A stretch of DNA of 64,000 nt from Flavobacterium luminosum (lineage in GTDB: Bacteria; Bacteroidota; Bacteroidia; Flavobacteriales; Flavobacteriaceae). Made by a program: the position numbers and the translations under genes. Below the pieces are notes generated by a model that saw only the letters and a list, made by a program, of their open reading frames with translations, ran no database searches and was not told the DNA's origin. The stretch is from NCBI RefSeq assembly GCF_023635005.1, contig NZ_JAMLJM010000004.1, positions 62,001-126,000 on the forward strand. The letters are read 5' to 3'. Shown here piece by piece: positions 35,940 to 45,202 of the stretch. Each line of letters starts with the position of its first letter. Position 1 is the stretch's first letter.

Positions 35940-36719
35940 CTAAAATTTTTTAGGTTTGTTTGTAACAAATCTAACAAGAAAAACAAAACGTTTTACAATA
36001 TAATAGAGTTCTACAAAAAAAGATTGTACAAGCTTTATTAATGACATTAACGTTTTGTTGAAAATATTTCTCCAGGTCACCTCCTGATGCCACAATTGAT
36101 AGTTTCCTACCACATCATTTTTAAATCTAAAAAATAACTGAGCTGGTGTTCGTTTAACATCATAGCAAAAAATAGCTGGTACTATCTCAATTTCATACCC
36201 TGCTTTCAATACCCTAACCGTCCATTCTTTATCTTCAAAGGTGGCTACCTCTTCTTTAAAAGGGATTTTTTGCCAAATTTCTCTATTGAATGCAGAACCC
36301 GCAAAAATCAAACCTGACTTGTTAGGATCTTCACTAGCTTTAATACCATTGATGAAATTTTTGTAATCATTAGGCTGATGCAAACAACGTATTCCTGCAA
36401 TTGATGGTTTCTCTATAAATTTTTGTTGTATTAATTTAAAGAAATCATGACTTACCGGATACGAATGTGCACTAAAAATTACCACAATCTTGTTTTTAGC
36501 TTTTGAAGCGGCTAAGTTCGCACTTCCTCCAAAACTAAATTTTTCAATGGTCACAAATTCGGCGCCGTATCGTTTGGCAATCTCCTCACTATTGTCGGTA
36601 GATAAATTATCTAAAACAATGATTTCATCGATGTCATTGGCATAACGTTGTGTCAAATTTTTCAACAAAAATTCAAGTGCGGGAGCCTCATTTTTATTTC
36701 TAATAACAACTGAAATCAT
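35940..36719 (-). CDS. Glycosyltransferase family 2, DxD replaced
   Basis: 259 aa. MISVVIRNKNEAPALEFLLK and DEIIVLDNLSTDNSEEIAKR are standard GT2 strands, with GIRCLHQPNDYKNF and EVATFEDKEWTVRVLKAGY later. Where the DxD usually follows the fourth strand, this protein reads VVIFSAHSYP (Ser-Ala-His). That may be a non-canonical metal site or a changed mechanism. A C-terminal hydrophobic stretch (SFFVELYYIVKRFVFLVRFV) may bind the membrane. Overlaps the upstream GT2 gene by 4 bases. Confidence 0.82.
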   Translation of the reverse strand: MISVVIRNKNEAPALEFLLKNLTQRYANDIDEIIVLDNLSTDNSEEIAKRYGAEFVTIEKFSFGGSANLAASKAKNKIVVIFSAHSYPVSHDFFKLIQQKFIEKPSIAGIRCLHQPNDYKNFINGIKASEDPNKSGLIFAGSAFNREIWQKIPFKEEVATFEDKEWTVRVLKAGYEIEIVPAIFCYDVKRTPAQLFFRFKNDVVGNYQLWHQEVTWRNIFNKTLMSLIKLVQSFFVELYYIVKRFVFLVRFVTNKPKKF

Positions 36720-37564
36720 TTTTTACTTATTTTTTCCAACCATTTTAAAGGTTTTGTTAACCATTTTCCAATCTTAAACTCAAGAGATCTCTTATTTTTT
36801 TGATATGCATCATTTTTTTGTTGTAATTCAAAAAAAAGCACCTCGATTACGTTTTCAAATTTTTGAACATAGAGGTCTTTGTGTTTTAACATAATTCCTT
36901 TACGAACTTCATAAAAATGATTTGAAACCGTATTCTGCAACATCGATATTTTCGCTTTTCTGTAAAAGAACAAAAATTCATGGACTATTTCATAATGGTA
37001 ACCTTTTTTTGTTACCGACAACCAAAAATCCCAATCTTCAAAACCTTTTTTCATACGTTCATCATATCCTCCCACTTTTTCCCAACATTCTCTTTTAAAC
37101 AAAGATGTTGCTATCAGTTGATTTACAAACAATAAATCTTCCCAAGTGCTCCCGATAGGTTTGAGTTGGAAAACAACATTACTCGTATTTTGATAGAAGA
37201 AATTGCTAAAACAAGACACTATACCTAAATGCTTATTTTCCTTTAATAACGGAACCGCTTTCTGTAAATAATCAGGATGTAAAATATCATCCGCATCAAG
37301 AGGTAAAATGAACTCCCCTTTCGCAATTTGAATACCGGCATTTCTGGCACTGCTGAGGCCTCCGTTTTGCTTTTCTAGATATGTAAATCGTGAATCTTTT
37401 TTAACCCAAGTTTTTGATACTTCTTTGGTATTATCTGGGCTTCCATCATTTACAATAATACACTCCCAATCGGAAAATGTTTGATCTAAAACCGATTGTA
37501 ACGATTCTTTTAAATAATGCGCCTGATTGTAACAGGGGACTACTATAGAAACTAAAACCTCCAT
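36716..37564 (-). CDS. Glycosyltransferase family 2 (tandem paralogue A)
   Basis: 282 aa. VSIVVPCYNQAHYLKESLQS, WECIIVNDGSPDNTKEV, GGLSSARNAGIQIAKGEFI then LPLDADDILHPDY (DxD as DAD), and GFEDWDFWLSVTKKGYHYEI. The C-terminus RSLEFKIGKWLTKPLKWLEK resembles the next gene closely (NSLEYKIGKAVLYPLRMIKK), as do the EDWDFW/EDWEFW blocks, so the two are tandem paralogues. It overlaps its neighbours on both sides. Sugar specificity unknown. Confidence 0.9.
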   Translation of the reverse strand: MEVLVSIVVPCYNQAHYLKESLQSVLDQTFSDWECIIVNDGSPDNTKEVSKTWVKKDSRFTYLEKQNGGLSSARNAGIQIAKGEFILPLDADDILHPDYLQKAVPLLKENKHLGIVSCFSNFFYQNTSNVVFQLKPIGSTWEDLLFVNQLIATSLFKRECWEKVGGYDERMKKGFEDWDFWLSVTKKGYHYEIVHEFLFFYRKAKISMLQNTVSNHFYEVRKGIMLKHKDLYVQKFENVIEVLFFELQQKNDAYQKNKRSLEFKIGKWLTKPLKWLEKISKK

Positions 37565-38403
37565 TCTATGATTTTTTTAATCATTCGTAAAGGATATAAA
37601 ACAGCTTTACCGATCTTATATTCTAATGAATTTTTAAATTTATGTACATTGTTCTTTAAAACCGAATTAATCCTTAACATTTCTATGAGATAAAAATCCA
37701 GATGCTCTAAATACACTTCTTTATGCTTCTCAAAAATATACTTCCTTAATTCAAAATCGTGCTTTTGGAAAGCAGTTTTATCCCTAGATGTTTTTTTTAT
37801 CCTATAATGCGACAAAACTTCAGGAATAATTTCCATTCGCCAATGGTTTTTTAAAATAGCAATCCAAAATTCCCAATCTTCATAACCGTTTAGCATCTTC
37901 TCATCATAACCGCTCACTTGTTCCCAACATTTTTTTCTGAATAGCGCACTAGCTCTGCCATTATTTTTAACTATGAAATCTTTAGTTACACCACCTAGAG
38001 GCTCAATAATTTCGATAGTTTCTCCTTTATGATTAAATGTTCTACAAAAAGAACTCACTACTCCTACTTGTGCGTCTCTGTTTATCACTAAAAGGGCTTT
38101 TTCTATAAAAGTCGGTTCATAATAATCATCCGCATCTAAATTTAATATGTAAGTAGTATTCGCTTTTTTTATGGCATTGTTTCGCGCTACACTTACCCCT
38201 TGATTTTCTTGGTATATTATTTCAAGTAGCGGGTGCTTTAGTGATTCTAATACTATTTTAGTTTCTACCCGCGATCCATCATCAATAATGATAATTTTAT
38301 CTGGGGGAACTGTTTGATTGATCACCGAATACAACGCTTGCTTAATATATTTACCATCATTATAGCATGGAATAACAACAGTTACATCGCTTTTTAAATT
38401 CAT
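37552..38403 (-). CDS. Glycosyltransferase family 2 (tandem paralogue B)
   Basis: 283 aa from the ATG at 38403 (MNLKSDVTVVIPCYND); a TTG 39 bases earlier is possible but less likely. DKIIIIDDGSRVETKIVLES, GVSVARNNAIKKANTTYILN then LDADDYYEPTF, and GYEDWEFWIAILKNHWRMEI. It shares the C-terminal SLEYKIG helix with the neighbouring paralogue. The 13-base overlap with that gene suggests coupled translation. Donor and acceptor unknown. Confidence 0.88.
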   Translation of the reverse strand: MNLKSDVTVVIPCYNDGKYIKQALYSVINQTVPPDKIIIIDDGSRVETKIVLESLKHPLLEIIYQENQGVSVARNNAIKKANTTYILNLDADDYYEPTFIEKALLVINRDAQVGVVSSFCRTFNHKGETIEIIEPLGGVTKDFIVKNNGRASALFRKKCWEQVSGYDEKMLNGYEDWEFWIAILKNHWRMEIIPEVLSHYRIKKTSRDKTAFQKHDFELRKYIFEKHKEVYLEHLDFYLIEMLRINSVLKNNVHKFKNSLEYKIGKAVLYPLRMIKKIIEWRF

Positions 38404-38449
38404 TGATGAATGGTTAAAAATAAAGACTTCAAAACTTTTCAAATTCTAT

Positions 38450-39391
38450 TTATTTAAAAATAAAGGGAAATATCTTTTTCCTCTTTTGAACGAGTGGAAA
38501 ATATTTAATACTTAAGTACGTAAGAAAAACACTAGGGGCATTGCTAAATAAGAACAACCAATACTGTATATCTTTGAGTAGAGATTTATTTTGTTTGAAT
38601 CGCAACAACCAAATCCATTTTAATAAGATATCTACAAAATATAACGACAATTTGCTTTTTGCTGCCCAAAAAAACATTGATTCATACATTTTGATCGTGT
38701 ATACAGCGTAAACCTCTTTATTATTAAATATGTTAGTTTCATGCACTCCTCGTGAAGCCAATGGCTTATCGATAATACCTGAAACTAACTTTCCTTTTAA
38801 AGCCATTTTCCAAAATATATCCGTATCTTCAGCCACTTTCAGTTCCTCATTAAAAAGACCAATTCTGTCAAACAATTCTTTTTTTACCGTTAATCCGTCA
38901 ATTTGAAAATGTCCGTATTTCCCCGAAATCAGGGCCTCAAACAATTGGCTAGGCTCAATTGGTTGTGTAACTGTATTTAAAACTAATTGTTTTTTTTCTT
39001 CTTCACTAATGGCTCTGTAACAATAGAAATCTACGGCATTGTATACCCCATCGATATCAGGATGCTCACTAAAAAGTTTTGCGTCATTTTTAAATCTGTT
39101 GGATAAATAAAAATCATCTGAATCCAAAAAAGCTATGTATTTTGAAATTGCCTTTTGGATCCCAAGATTACGAGTTGCCGAACGTCCTCTATTCACTTTA
39201 CCTGGATGATGGAGCAATTTGATTTTATCTTCTGTTTTTTGAAGATCCGTAACAATCTCTTCTGTAGCATCTTGACTCCCATCATTTACAATGATTACCT
39301 CAACGACTTCTGGTTGTTCTAAAGCTGATTTTATTGCTTTTTCAATAAATTGAGAAGCATTGTAAGCGGGTATAATTACTGATACATTCAT
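38450..39391 (-). CDS. Glycosyltransferase family 2
   Basis: 313 aa. NVSVIIPAYNASQFIEKAIK, VEVIIVNDGSQDATEEIVTD, RGRSATRNLGIQKAISKYIA and FLDSDDFYLSNRF (DxD as DSD), KVAEDTDIFWKMALKGKLVS. The C-terminal 60 residues (YWLFLFSNAPSVFLTYLSIK) are hydrophobic and end with a Lys-rich tail, as in many membrane-associated GT2 enzymes. Overlap of 4 bases with the upstream GT2 gene. Substrates unknown. Confidence 0.9.
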   Translation of the reverse strand: MNVSVIIPAYNASQFIEKAIKSALEQPEVVEVIIVNDGSQDATEEIVTDLQKTEDKIKLLHHPGKVNRGRSATRNLGIQKAISKYIAFLDSDDFYLSNRFKNDAKLFSEHPDIDGVYNAVDFYCYRAISEEEKKQLVLNTVTQPIEPSQLFEALISGKYGHFQIDGLTVKKELFDRIGLFNEELKVAEDTDIFWKMALKGKLVSGIIDKPLASRGVHETNIFNNKEVYAVYTIKMYESMFFWAAKSKLSLYFVDILLKWIWLLRFKQNKSLLKDIQYWLFLFSNAPSVFLTYLSIKYFPLVQKRKKIFPFIFK

Positions 39392-40296
39392 TTAAAATTA
39401 AATTTTGCTAAATACATTCGTCTCCAAAAACGTAATAAATCATAGATAGAACCTCTTTTTAAAAATTTGAAAGTAACTAATACTATGTTTTTTAAAGATA
39501 TTTCATCTAATTCTTTGATCAAAATCCCAAATTCAAAGAGAATATCACTTTGTTGCTTTCTTGTAAATAAATTTAAATACTTAGTAATCAAATCATAAAA
39601 AAACAATTTGCTAGCTTGTTTTTTTATTTGTTCATTATCTGTTTGACCTGAAATGTTGAAGTTTGTTAAACGAAAATAAATAATAGCTTCATTGGAACAG
39701 CATATATTTCCTCCTTCAGAGAAATCAAACCATGCTCTATCATCCGCATGCCAAGCTAAAGGATAATTTTCAAAACCATGTTTAATATAACTAGTTCTTC
39801 TAAAAATATATTCTGAAAGAGAACTTCTACTTTCCCATATGAATTTTCTATAATATGCTGTTGCCACATTTTCTTTTAATGGGTGCATATATTTTTTTGA
39901 AATTACAATACCTTTATCATCTATGTTTACTGTGGCAAACTTTAAAACATTACTGTTTTCGGAGTCAACCAATCCCTTGTTTTTATAAAACTCCTCTACC
40001 ACATTCTCTCCCAACAAATCATCATCCCCCAAAATCATCAACCATTCTTCCTCTTCTGAAAGCGCAATACATCGTTCCCATTGTTGTGTTAAACTTGTGC
40101 CTCCTAAATTCGTTTCAAATCGATGATACGTAAAATCAAATTGTCCTTCAAATTGCTTTAATAGTGATGTACAATCCTCTGGACTCGCATCATCCCCAAT
40201 ATATACTTTAAATCGTTTATCCGTTTGATTGGCTAAGGATTGTAATGTTGCCTCAAAGAAAGTGAGTTTGTAAAATGGGATAACGATTGCTAACAT
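39388..40296 (-). CDS. Glycosyltransferase family 2
   Basis: 302 aa. LAIVIPFYKLTFFEATLQSL, RFKVYIGDDASPEDCTSLLK, FETNLGGTSLTQQWERCIAL and EEWLMILGDDDLLGENVVEE (metal site GDDD), then YPLAWHADDRAWFDFSEGGN. The acidic WHADDRAWFDF block fits the general-base position. The neighbours are 1 base (upstream) and minus 4 bases (downstream) apart. Substrates unknown. Confidence 0.87.
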   Translation of the reverse strand: MLAIVIPFYKLTFFEATLQSLANQTDKRFKVYIGDDASPEDCTSLLKQFEGQFDFTYHRFETNLGGTSLTQQWERCIALSEEEEWLMILGDDDLLGENVVEEFYKNKGLVDSENSNVLKFATVNIDDKGIVISKKYMHPLKENVATAYYRKFIWESRSSLSEYIFRRTSYIKHGFENYPLAWHADDRAWFDFSEGGNICCSNEAIIYFRLTNFNISGQTDNEQIKKQASKLFFYDLITKYLNLFTRKQQSDILFEFGILIKELDEISLKNIVLVTFKFLKRGSIYDLLRFWRRMYLAKFNFK

Positions 40297-40297
40297 T

Positions 40298-41146
40298 TTA
40301 ATTTATCAATGATTTAATGAAAGAATAGTGGAATCTAGAAATTGGTTTTATAAAAAATAATCGAAACCAATACTGCATTGCTTCTTTTTTTAGATTGTAT
40401 AGTACTAAATCATTACAAAAACGCATTCCATTTTTAAACTCTTGATTTTTAATCTGTTCTTTTGAAATTACATTTTCTATCTTCAATGGTAAAAATTGTT
40501 TTAACAAGTTATCAAAACGCAATGTAGACAGATACCAATCTTTATTAATTTTTCCTAATGAAAAATGTTCTAATAAAACAGTCTGTGTTACCATTATTTT
40601 GTATCCGTTAAGCTTGTATACCATTGAAAGATAAATATCATAATTATGATACCCTTTTAATCGCTCATCAAAATGAATCGCATTATCCTTTTTACCCATC
40701 ATAAAAACACCATCTATCACCGCCACTTCCTCGCATTGTTTTTCATTGAAACCCAAAAACCAATTTTCTTTACGATTATTTGGAAAATGTTGTATAATAT
40801 TTAAGATTTTTTGATCTTCTGGACAATCCCACCATGTGGAAGGCATTTTTGTTTTCATTTTGGCACCAGCCACTCCTATCAATCCTATTTTATTATCACT
40901 GTCAAATATACTAATTAACTCTACCCCCCAATTTTTTGTATGTAACAAAATATCATCGTGCATAAAACACCAAAAATCACCTTTACTTTTTTGGATTCCT
41001 AAATTATAGGCTTCAAAAATAGAATAAGTATTTTCAGAGTTATCAATGACAATTAGTTCATAAGGACAACCTATGGTTTTCTCAATATTCTGAGAGAGTT
41101 CTTCACTAATTCTTGGTTCACGTGAACAAATTATTATTGAAATCAT
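40298..41146 (-). CDS. Glycosyltransferase family 2-like
   Basis: 282 aa. MISIIICSREPRISEELSQN, YELIVIDNSENTYSIFEAYN, GIQKSKGDFWCFMHDDILLH (metal site HDD) and AKMKTKMPSTWWDCP. This matches the shorter GT-A type often annotated as streptomycin-biosynthesis-like glycosyltransferase (Pfam Glyco_tranf_2_5), where the HDD triad is normal. VAVIDGVFMMGKKDNAIHFD and LKGYHNYDIYLSMVYKLNGY support the C-terminal half. It overlaps the upstream GT2 gene by 4 bases. Confidence 0.82.
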   Translation of the reverse strand: MISIIICSREPRISEELSQNIEKTIGCPYELIVIDNSENTYSIFEAYNLGIQKSKGDFWCFMHDDILLHTKNWGVELISIFDSDNKIGLIGVAGAKMKTKMPSTWWDCPEDQKILNIIQHFPNNRKENWFLGFNEKQCEEVAVIDGVFMMGKKDNAIHFDERLKGYHNYDIYLSMVYKLNGYKIMVTQTVLLEHFSLGKINKDWYLSTLRFDNLLKQFLPLKIENVISKEQIKNQEFKNGMRFCNDLVLYNLKKEAMQYWFRLFFIKPISRFHYSFIKSLIN

Positions 41147-42138
41147 ACAACTTTAAAAAAAGAAAAAAAACAATTTCTACGTTTTTTCTCCCAATTAATA
41201 TTCTTCAGATACAAATCTAAAACCATTAATAGGGTAGAATACCCCTTTACCTTTTGACCTCTTTTAATCAGAAGTAAAGCCTTTTTATAGATATCATTTT
41301 TTTTAACTGAATTATTGTTTGTTACTATTTGACTCAAATTAGAAACCTCTTTATTAGCAAAAGACTTTCTGATCTTATTTCTCATATCAATATCAATGTC
41401 AATGATTGCTATCAAACTTTCATTGTTTACTGTATTAGCTATGACACTAGAAGAATGATATCTAAAATTATTTAAAGACTCTGCAATGAAAGCTACTTTA
41501 TTATTTAAAAGAAAATTTATGTAAAATAACCAATCCCCACAAGTTCTAAAGTTTTTAGAAAGTTTTAAATGTTCTTCAAAATTAAGGCTTAACTTTCTAA
41601 ATATTGCTGCACTTGCATTAGGTATTACATTTTTGAAAATTAAAAATTTTTCAATAAATAGGTTCCCGTCCATCACAAAATCATTTTGAAATAAACTTGC
41701 CTCTAAATCATCTGTATGGGTAATCCAGTTACCCGTAATCTCTCCATTTTCATTGACCCTATTTGATTGGCAATAACTCAGAACGACCTCTGTATCATTA
41801 ATTAAGGGCTTAATTAATTCTTCTAAAAAATTAGGGGAGCACGTATCGTCACTTTCCGCTATCCATATATAATCTCCTTTTGACAGCCTTATTCCTTTTT
41901 CCCACTGAGAAAAAGTATTTCCTGAATTCATTTCATTAAAAACACAATGTGTTACCTTCGTATTTTTAGCACATTGAGACAAAATAACTCTACTCTGATC
42001 AGTACTACAATCATCTAACAAAATAACTTCAAAATTAGAGTATGTTTGGTTAAAAATACTATCTAAACGTTGCTTTAGATATTTTTCATGATTGTAATTT
42101 GGGACAATTACAGAAACTAAAGGTAGACTCAAATTCAT
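41143..42138 (-). CDS. Glycosyltransferase family 2
   Basis: 331 aa. LPLVSVIVPNYNHEKYLKQR, FEVILLDDCSTDQSRVILSQ, NTFSQWEKGIRLSKGDYIWI and AESDDTCSPNFLEELI (DxD as ESDD), SKNFRTCGDWLFYINFLLNN. The gene is visibly A/T-richer than the right-hand cluster (17 G/C in 41521-41580). It overlaps the acyltransferase gene by 1 base. Substrates unknown. Confidence 0.88.
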   Translation of the reverse strand: MNLSLPLVSVIVPNYNHEKYLKQRLDSIFNQTYSNFEVILLDDCSTDQSRVILSQCAKNTKVTHCVFNEMNSGNTFSQWEKGIRLSKGDYIWIAESDDTCSPNFLEELIKPLINDTEVVLSYCQSNRVNENGEITGNWITHTDDLEASLFQNDFVMDGNLFIEKFLIFKNVIPNASAAIFRKLSLNFEEHLKLSKNFRTCGDWLFYINFLLNNKVAFIAESLNNFRYHSSSVIANTVNNESLIAIIDIDIDMRNKIRKSFANKEVSNLSQIVTNNNSVKKNDIYKKALLLIKRGQKVKGYSTLLMVLDLYLKNINWEKKRRNCFFSFFKVV

Positions 42139-42746
42139 TATTTAATTTTCTTTATAACAATTGCTGGAACACCTGCAACAACAGAATTTGCAGGTATATT
42201 TTTTGTTACAACTGCATTGGAAGCGATTATGCTGTTCTCACCAATAGTTACATTGGGCATAATACAAACACCTTCCCCAACCCAAACATTTTTTTTAATT
42301 AAAACCGGACCTTTGGAGATTAATGGTCTTTTATTAGGAACTATTTCTAACATTTCCTCAGATGTATCCCCATGATGATGATCTGTTATATATATTCTAC
42401 TTGCGAACAAACAATTATCTTCAATAATAATTGAATTTGTACAACCTATATGACAATCTGTATTGAATGTAACATTATTCCCAATTATAATTCTAGGAGA
42501 AAATTTTTCTTCATTATATTGATCAATAGCTTCAAGTCTTAGTCTGTGAAGTGACAAAAAATTATCACCAATTTCAATGTGTTCAGGGCCTAAAATTCGA
42601 AAATCACGTTCCAAAACACAATTGCTTCCCATTTTTTTAAATTTTGAAAATAATATTCCTAGCTCTTTCTGATTTTTATCTAAAAGATAATTATCATAAG
42701 CTTTGAAGATTTTTAATTTAAAATATTTTTTAACTTGTTTTAACAT
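42138..42746 (-). CDS. Hexapeptide-repeat acyltransferase (maltose/galactoside acetyltransferase type)
   Basis: 202 aa. A basic N-terminal helix precedes the left-handed beta-helix: FRILGPEHIEIGDNFLSLHR, IIIGNNVTFNTDCHIGCTNS, IIIEDNCLFASRIYITDHHH (loop with conserved His), VLIKKNVWVGEGVCIMPNVT and IGENSIIASNAVVTKNIPAN, ending GVPAIVIKKIK. Typical of sugar O- or N-acetyltransferases in glycan clusters. It precedes the GT2 gene and follows WecE by 5 bases; it could acetylate the WecE amino sugar or a chain hydroxyl. Confidence 0.85.
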   Translation of the reverse strand: MLKQVKKYFKLKIFKAYDNYLLDKNQKELGILFSKFKKMGSNCVLERDFRILGPEHIEIGDNFLSLHRLRLEAIDQYNEEKFSPRIIIGNNVTFNTDCHIGCTNSIIIEDNCLFASRIYITDHHHGDTSEEMLEIVPNKRPLISKGPVLIKKNVWVGEGVCIMPNVTIGENSIIASNAVVTKNIPANSVVAGVPAIVIKKIK

Positions 42747-42751
42747 ATATC

Positions 42752-43879
42752 CTATTTAAAACATTCTATGATCCTATCTATTTCTTTTTCATTTAGTTCA
42801 TAAAACAATGGTAATCTCAATAAAGTATCGGTAAATTTATCACTATTTTCTAACACCCTTCCATCATGTTTATCTTGATAATACGGGCTAGAATGCAAAG
42901 AAATATAATGAAAAACGGCCAAAATATCTTTCTCTTTCAGCTTCTGTATTACCTTCGTTCGCTGTTCTAAACTTTCAAAATTTATGAAAAACATATGTCC
43001 ATTATTGGTAGCATATTCTGGAATTTGCGGTAAATAAATGGCTACTTCCGAAGCTACAGCACTCATTTTTTCATAGTAATATTCCCAGAGTTGTTTTCTT
43101 TTGGTTTGAATGGTTTGAATATTCTCTACTTGTGCCCATAAAAAAGCCGCGGTCACTTCTGAAGGCAAAAAAGAACTTCCTGTATCCACCCAACCGTATT
43201 TATCTACTTCTCCTCTAAAAAACTGAGATCGGTTGGTTCCTTTTTCCCAGATGATTTCGGCTCGTTCTACAAAACGATCATCATTAATCGTTAACATTCC
43301 CCCTTCTCCTGAAATAATATTTTTGGTCTCATGAAAAGAAAAAGCCGCTAAATGTCCGATGGAACCTAATGCTTTTTTTACCCCCTCTTTACCTGTATAA
43401 AAACTATCTATGGCTTGTGCCGCATCTTCAATTACTAACAAGTTATATTTATTAGCCAAATCCATAATCAGATCCATATCACAAGCGATGCCCGCATAAT
43501 GGACTGGTACAATGGCTTTTGTTTTTGGAGTGATTAGTGCTTCTATTTTAGTGGCATCCATATTTGGATTGTCCGAATACGAATCTGCAAAAACAATCTT
43601 AGCTCCTTGTCTTACAAAAGCTAGAGCCGTTGACACAAAGGTATAACTTGGGATTATTACTTCATCGCCTTCTTTAATATCAGCTAAAATGGCCGCCATT
43701 TCTAACGCATCTGTACAAGAAGACGTTAATAAGGCCTTTTTAAAACCATACTCATGTTCAAAAAATTGTTGGCACATTTTAGTATACTTTCCGTTCCCTG
43801 AAATCTTTCCGGAGCGCACCGCATCTTCAATGTATTTAATTTCACTACCTATTAAAAAAGGTTTGTTAAATGGTATCAT
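42752..43879 (-). CDS. wecE: dTDP-4-amino-4,6-dideoxygalactose transaminase (WecE/RffA)
   Basis: 375 aa, DegT/DnrJ/EryC1/StrS fold. The segments MIPFNKPFLIGSE, LLTSSCTDALEMAAIL, EVIIPSYTFVSTALAF, VPVHYAGIACDMD, VIEDAAQAIDS, FSFHETKNI (PLP Lys) and KGTNRSQFFRGEVDKYGW follow the E. coli WecE sequence closely as I recall it. It would turn dTDP-4-keto-6-deoxyglucose into dTDP-Fuc4N with glutamate as amino donor. The dTDP-glucose genes rmlA and rmlB are not in the window. The next gene (1-base overlap) is a NeuD-type acetyltransferase, the likely N-acetylation step. Confidence 0.9.
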   Translation of the reverse strand: MIPFNKPFLIGSEIKYIEDAVRSGKISGNGKYTKMCQQFFEHEYGFKKALLTSSCTDALEMAAILADIKEGDEVIIPSYTFVSTALAFVRQGAKIVFADSYSDNPNMDATKIEALITPKTKAIVPVHYAGIACDMDLIMDLANKYNLLVIEDAAQAIDSFYTGKEGVKKALGSIGHLAAFSFHETKNIISGEGGMLTINDDRFVERAEIIWEKGTNRSQFFRGEVDKYGWVDTGSSFLPSEVTAAFLWAQVENIQTIQTKRKQLWEYYYEKMSAVASEVAIYLPQIPEYATNNGHMFFINFESLEQRTKVIQKLKEKDILAVFHYISLHSSPYYQDKHDGRVLENSDKFTDTLLRLPLFYELNEKEIDRIIECFK

Positions 43880-44508
43880 TAGCGTATAAATTTAGCGGGA
43901 TTACCTACGTATAAACCGCTTTTTTCTATTGATTTTATGACTATAGTTGCTCCTCCCAATTGGGTATGCGCAACAATATTTAAATTATCGATGATCGTAG
44001 AATTGATTCCTAAAATACAACTTTCTTGAACGGTTACAAAACCCGCTACTGCCACTCTTGGAGATAAAAAACAATGTGATCCTATATGCGTATCATGCGC
44101 TATAGTACAACCGATATTTAAAATGGTATTGGTATGAATAACGGTATTCGCATCTATAATACAACCCGGATAAATCACACAACCTTTTTCTACTACAGCA
44201 GTTGTATCTATCCAGGAACTGGAATGAATTATTGTTCCAAATGGAATTGTTGATGAGAATTTCTCAAATAATTCTTTTCTCACTTGTAGATGCTTGTAGC
44301 CTATTCCAATAATTAATTCATCAAATTGTTTCGCTTCAAAAGCTTTACTAATTTCCGAAGTTTTACCTAATATGAGACAGCCATTTATTTCGGTTTGAGT
44401 AGTAAAATCATCAAAAAACACCACTGTATCATAGTGCTTATCACTCAGCGCATAATGTGCTATTTGCTGACCTAAATCGCCTGAACCTATTATGGCAAGT
44501 GTTCTCAT
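43879..44508 (-). CDS. NeuD/PglD-type sugar acetyltransferase
   Basis: 209 aa. LAIIGSGDLGQQIAHYALSD is the N-terminal nucleotide-sugar-binding Rossmann part; the beta-helix follows with CVIYPGCIIDANTVIHTNTI, GCTIAHDTHIGSHCFLSPRV and ILGINSTIIDNLNIVAHTQL, then GLYVGNPAKFI. The His of IAHDTHIG is at the catalytic position seen in PglD. It overlaps wecE by 1 base, so acetylation of dTDP-Fuc4N is the simplest role (inference); O-acetylation is an alternative. Confidence 0.83.
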   Translation of the reverse strand: MRTLAIIGSGDLGQQIAHYALSDKHYDTVVFFDDFTTQTEINGCLILGKTSEISKAFEAKQFDELIIGIGYKHLQVRKELFEKFSSTIPFGTIIHSSSWIDTTAVVEKGCVIYPGCIIDANTVIHTNTILNIGCTIAHDTHIGSHCFLSPRVAVAGFVTVQESCILGINSTIIDNLNIVAHTQLGGATIVIKSIEKSGLYVGNPAKFIR

Positions 44509-44512
44509 TTAT

Positions 44513-45199
44513 CTAATATTTTAAAAACTTACGGGAGTTATCTCCTTCATTAAAAATTAAATCTAATATGGAAACTCCATGTTCAAAAGGTATATTTAGT
44601 TGATTATATTCTTTATAACCAGAATAATCCATCCATTCTAGATCAATTTTATTCTCATTAAACAGAACCTCATCAATATAATCTTTTGCTGATGGTCCAG
44701 ACAGATATACTGAGGCATCCGCCTGTTTGCACAAATTAATTAATCTTTCCGATTTTCCAACTCCCAAAATGTAATCGGTTGAAAAACTTATTTTCGTTTT
44801 AATCCCCAAAAAATCACAAATTCCTTTAATAAAAATATAATTTATTTCCGATAAATTTTCTTTATTTTCTACTTGCTCATACAAACCAAAAATAAAATCT
44901 TTTGTTTCATTAAAACAGCTAGCCTTAGCATAATTGGTTTGTAAAGTAGCTTTGTGCTTTTTTACCCATTTTTTATCAAAAATTTTGGTATCGCATATTC
45001 TCTGAGACAAATTTTCAACTCTAACGGGGATCGTAATCCATTCTAATCCATTGACTGTTTTAATTTTATTTCTATTCCTCCAATCATTTTTAGTATACTG
45101 CATCTCATCATAGATAATGAATTCATCTACGGAAGCAATAAGATCAAAATAACCTTTCCAAGGAATGTAATTAGATTGTAATATGGCCAGTTTCTTCAT
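44513..45199 (-). CDS. WbqC-like family protein
   Basis: 228 aa. LAILQSNYIPWKGYFDLIAS, DEFIIYDEMQYTKNDWRNRN, ITIPVRVENLSQRICDTKIF, INYIFIKGICDFLGIKTKIS and YLSGPSAKDYIDEVLFNENK are the ordered blocks of the WbqC family. WbqC proteins are found in O-antigen and capsule clusters, commonly beside amino-sugar genes; the family activity is not settled as far as I know. Here it sits 4 bases upstream of the wecE/acetyltransferase pair, in keeping with a step in amino-sugar modification. Confidence 0.88.
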   Translation of the reverse strand: MKKLAILQSNYIPWKGYFDLIASVDEFIIYDEMQYTKNDWRNRNKIKTVNGLEWITIPVRVENLSQRICDTKIFDKKWVKKHKATLQTNYAKASCFNETKDFIFGLYEQVENKENLSEINYIFIKGICDFLGIKTKISFSTDYILGVGKSERLINLCKQADASVYLSGPSAKDYIDEVLFNENKIDLEWMDYSGYKEYNQLNIPFEHGVSILDLIFNEGDNSRKFLKY

Positions 45200-45202
45200 A
45201 TT

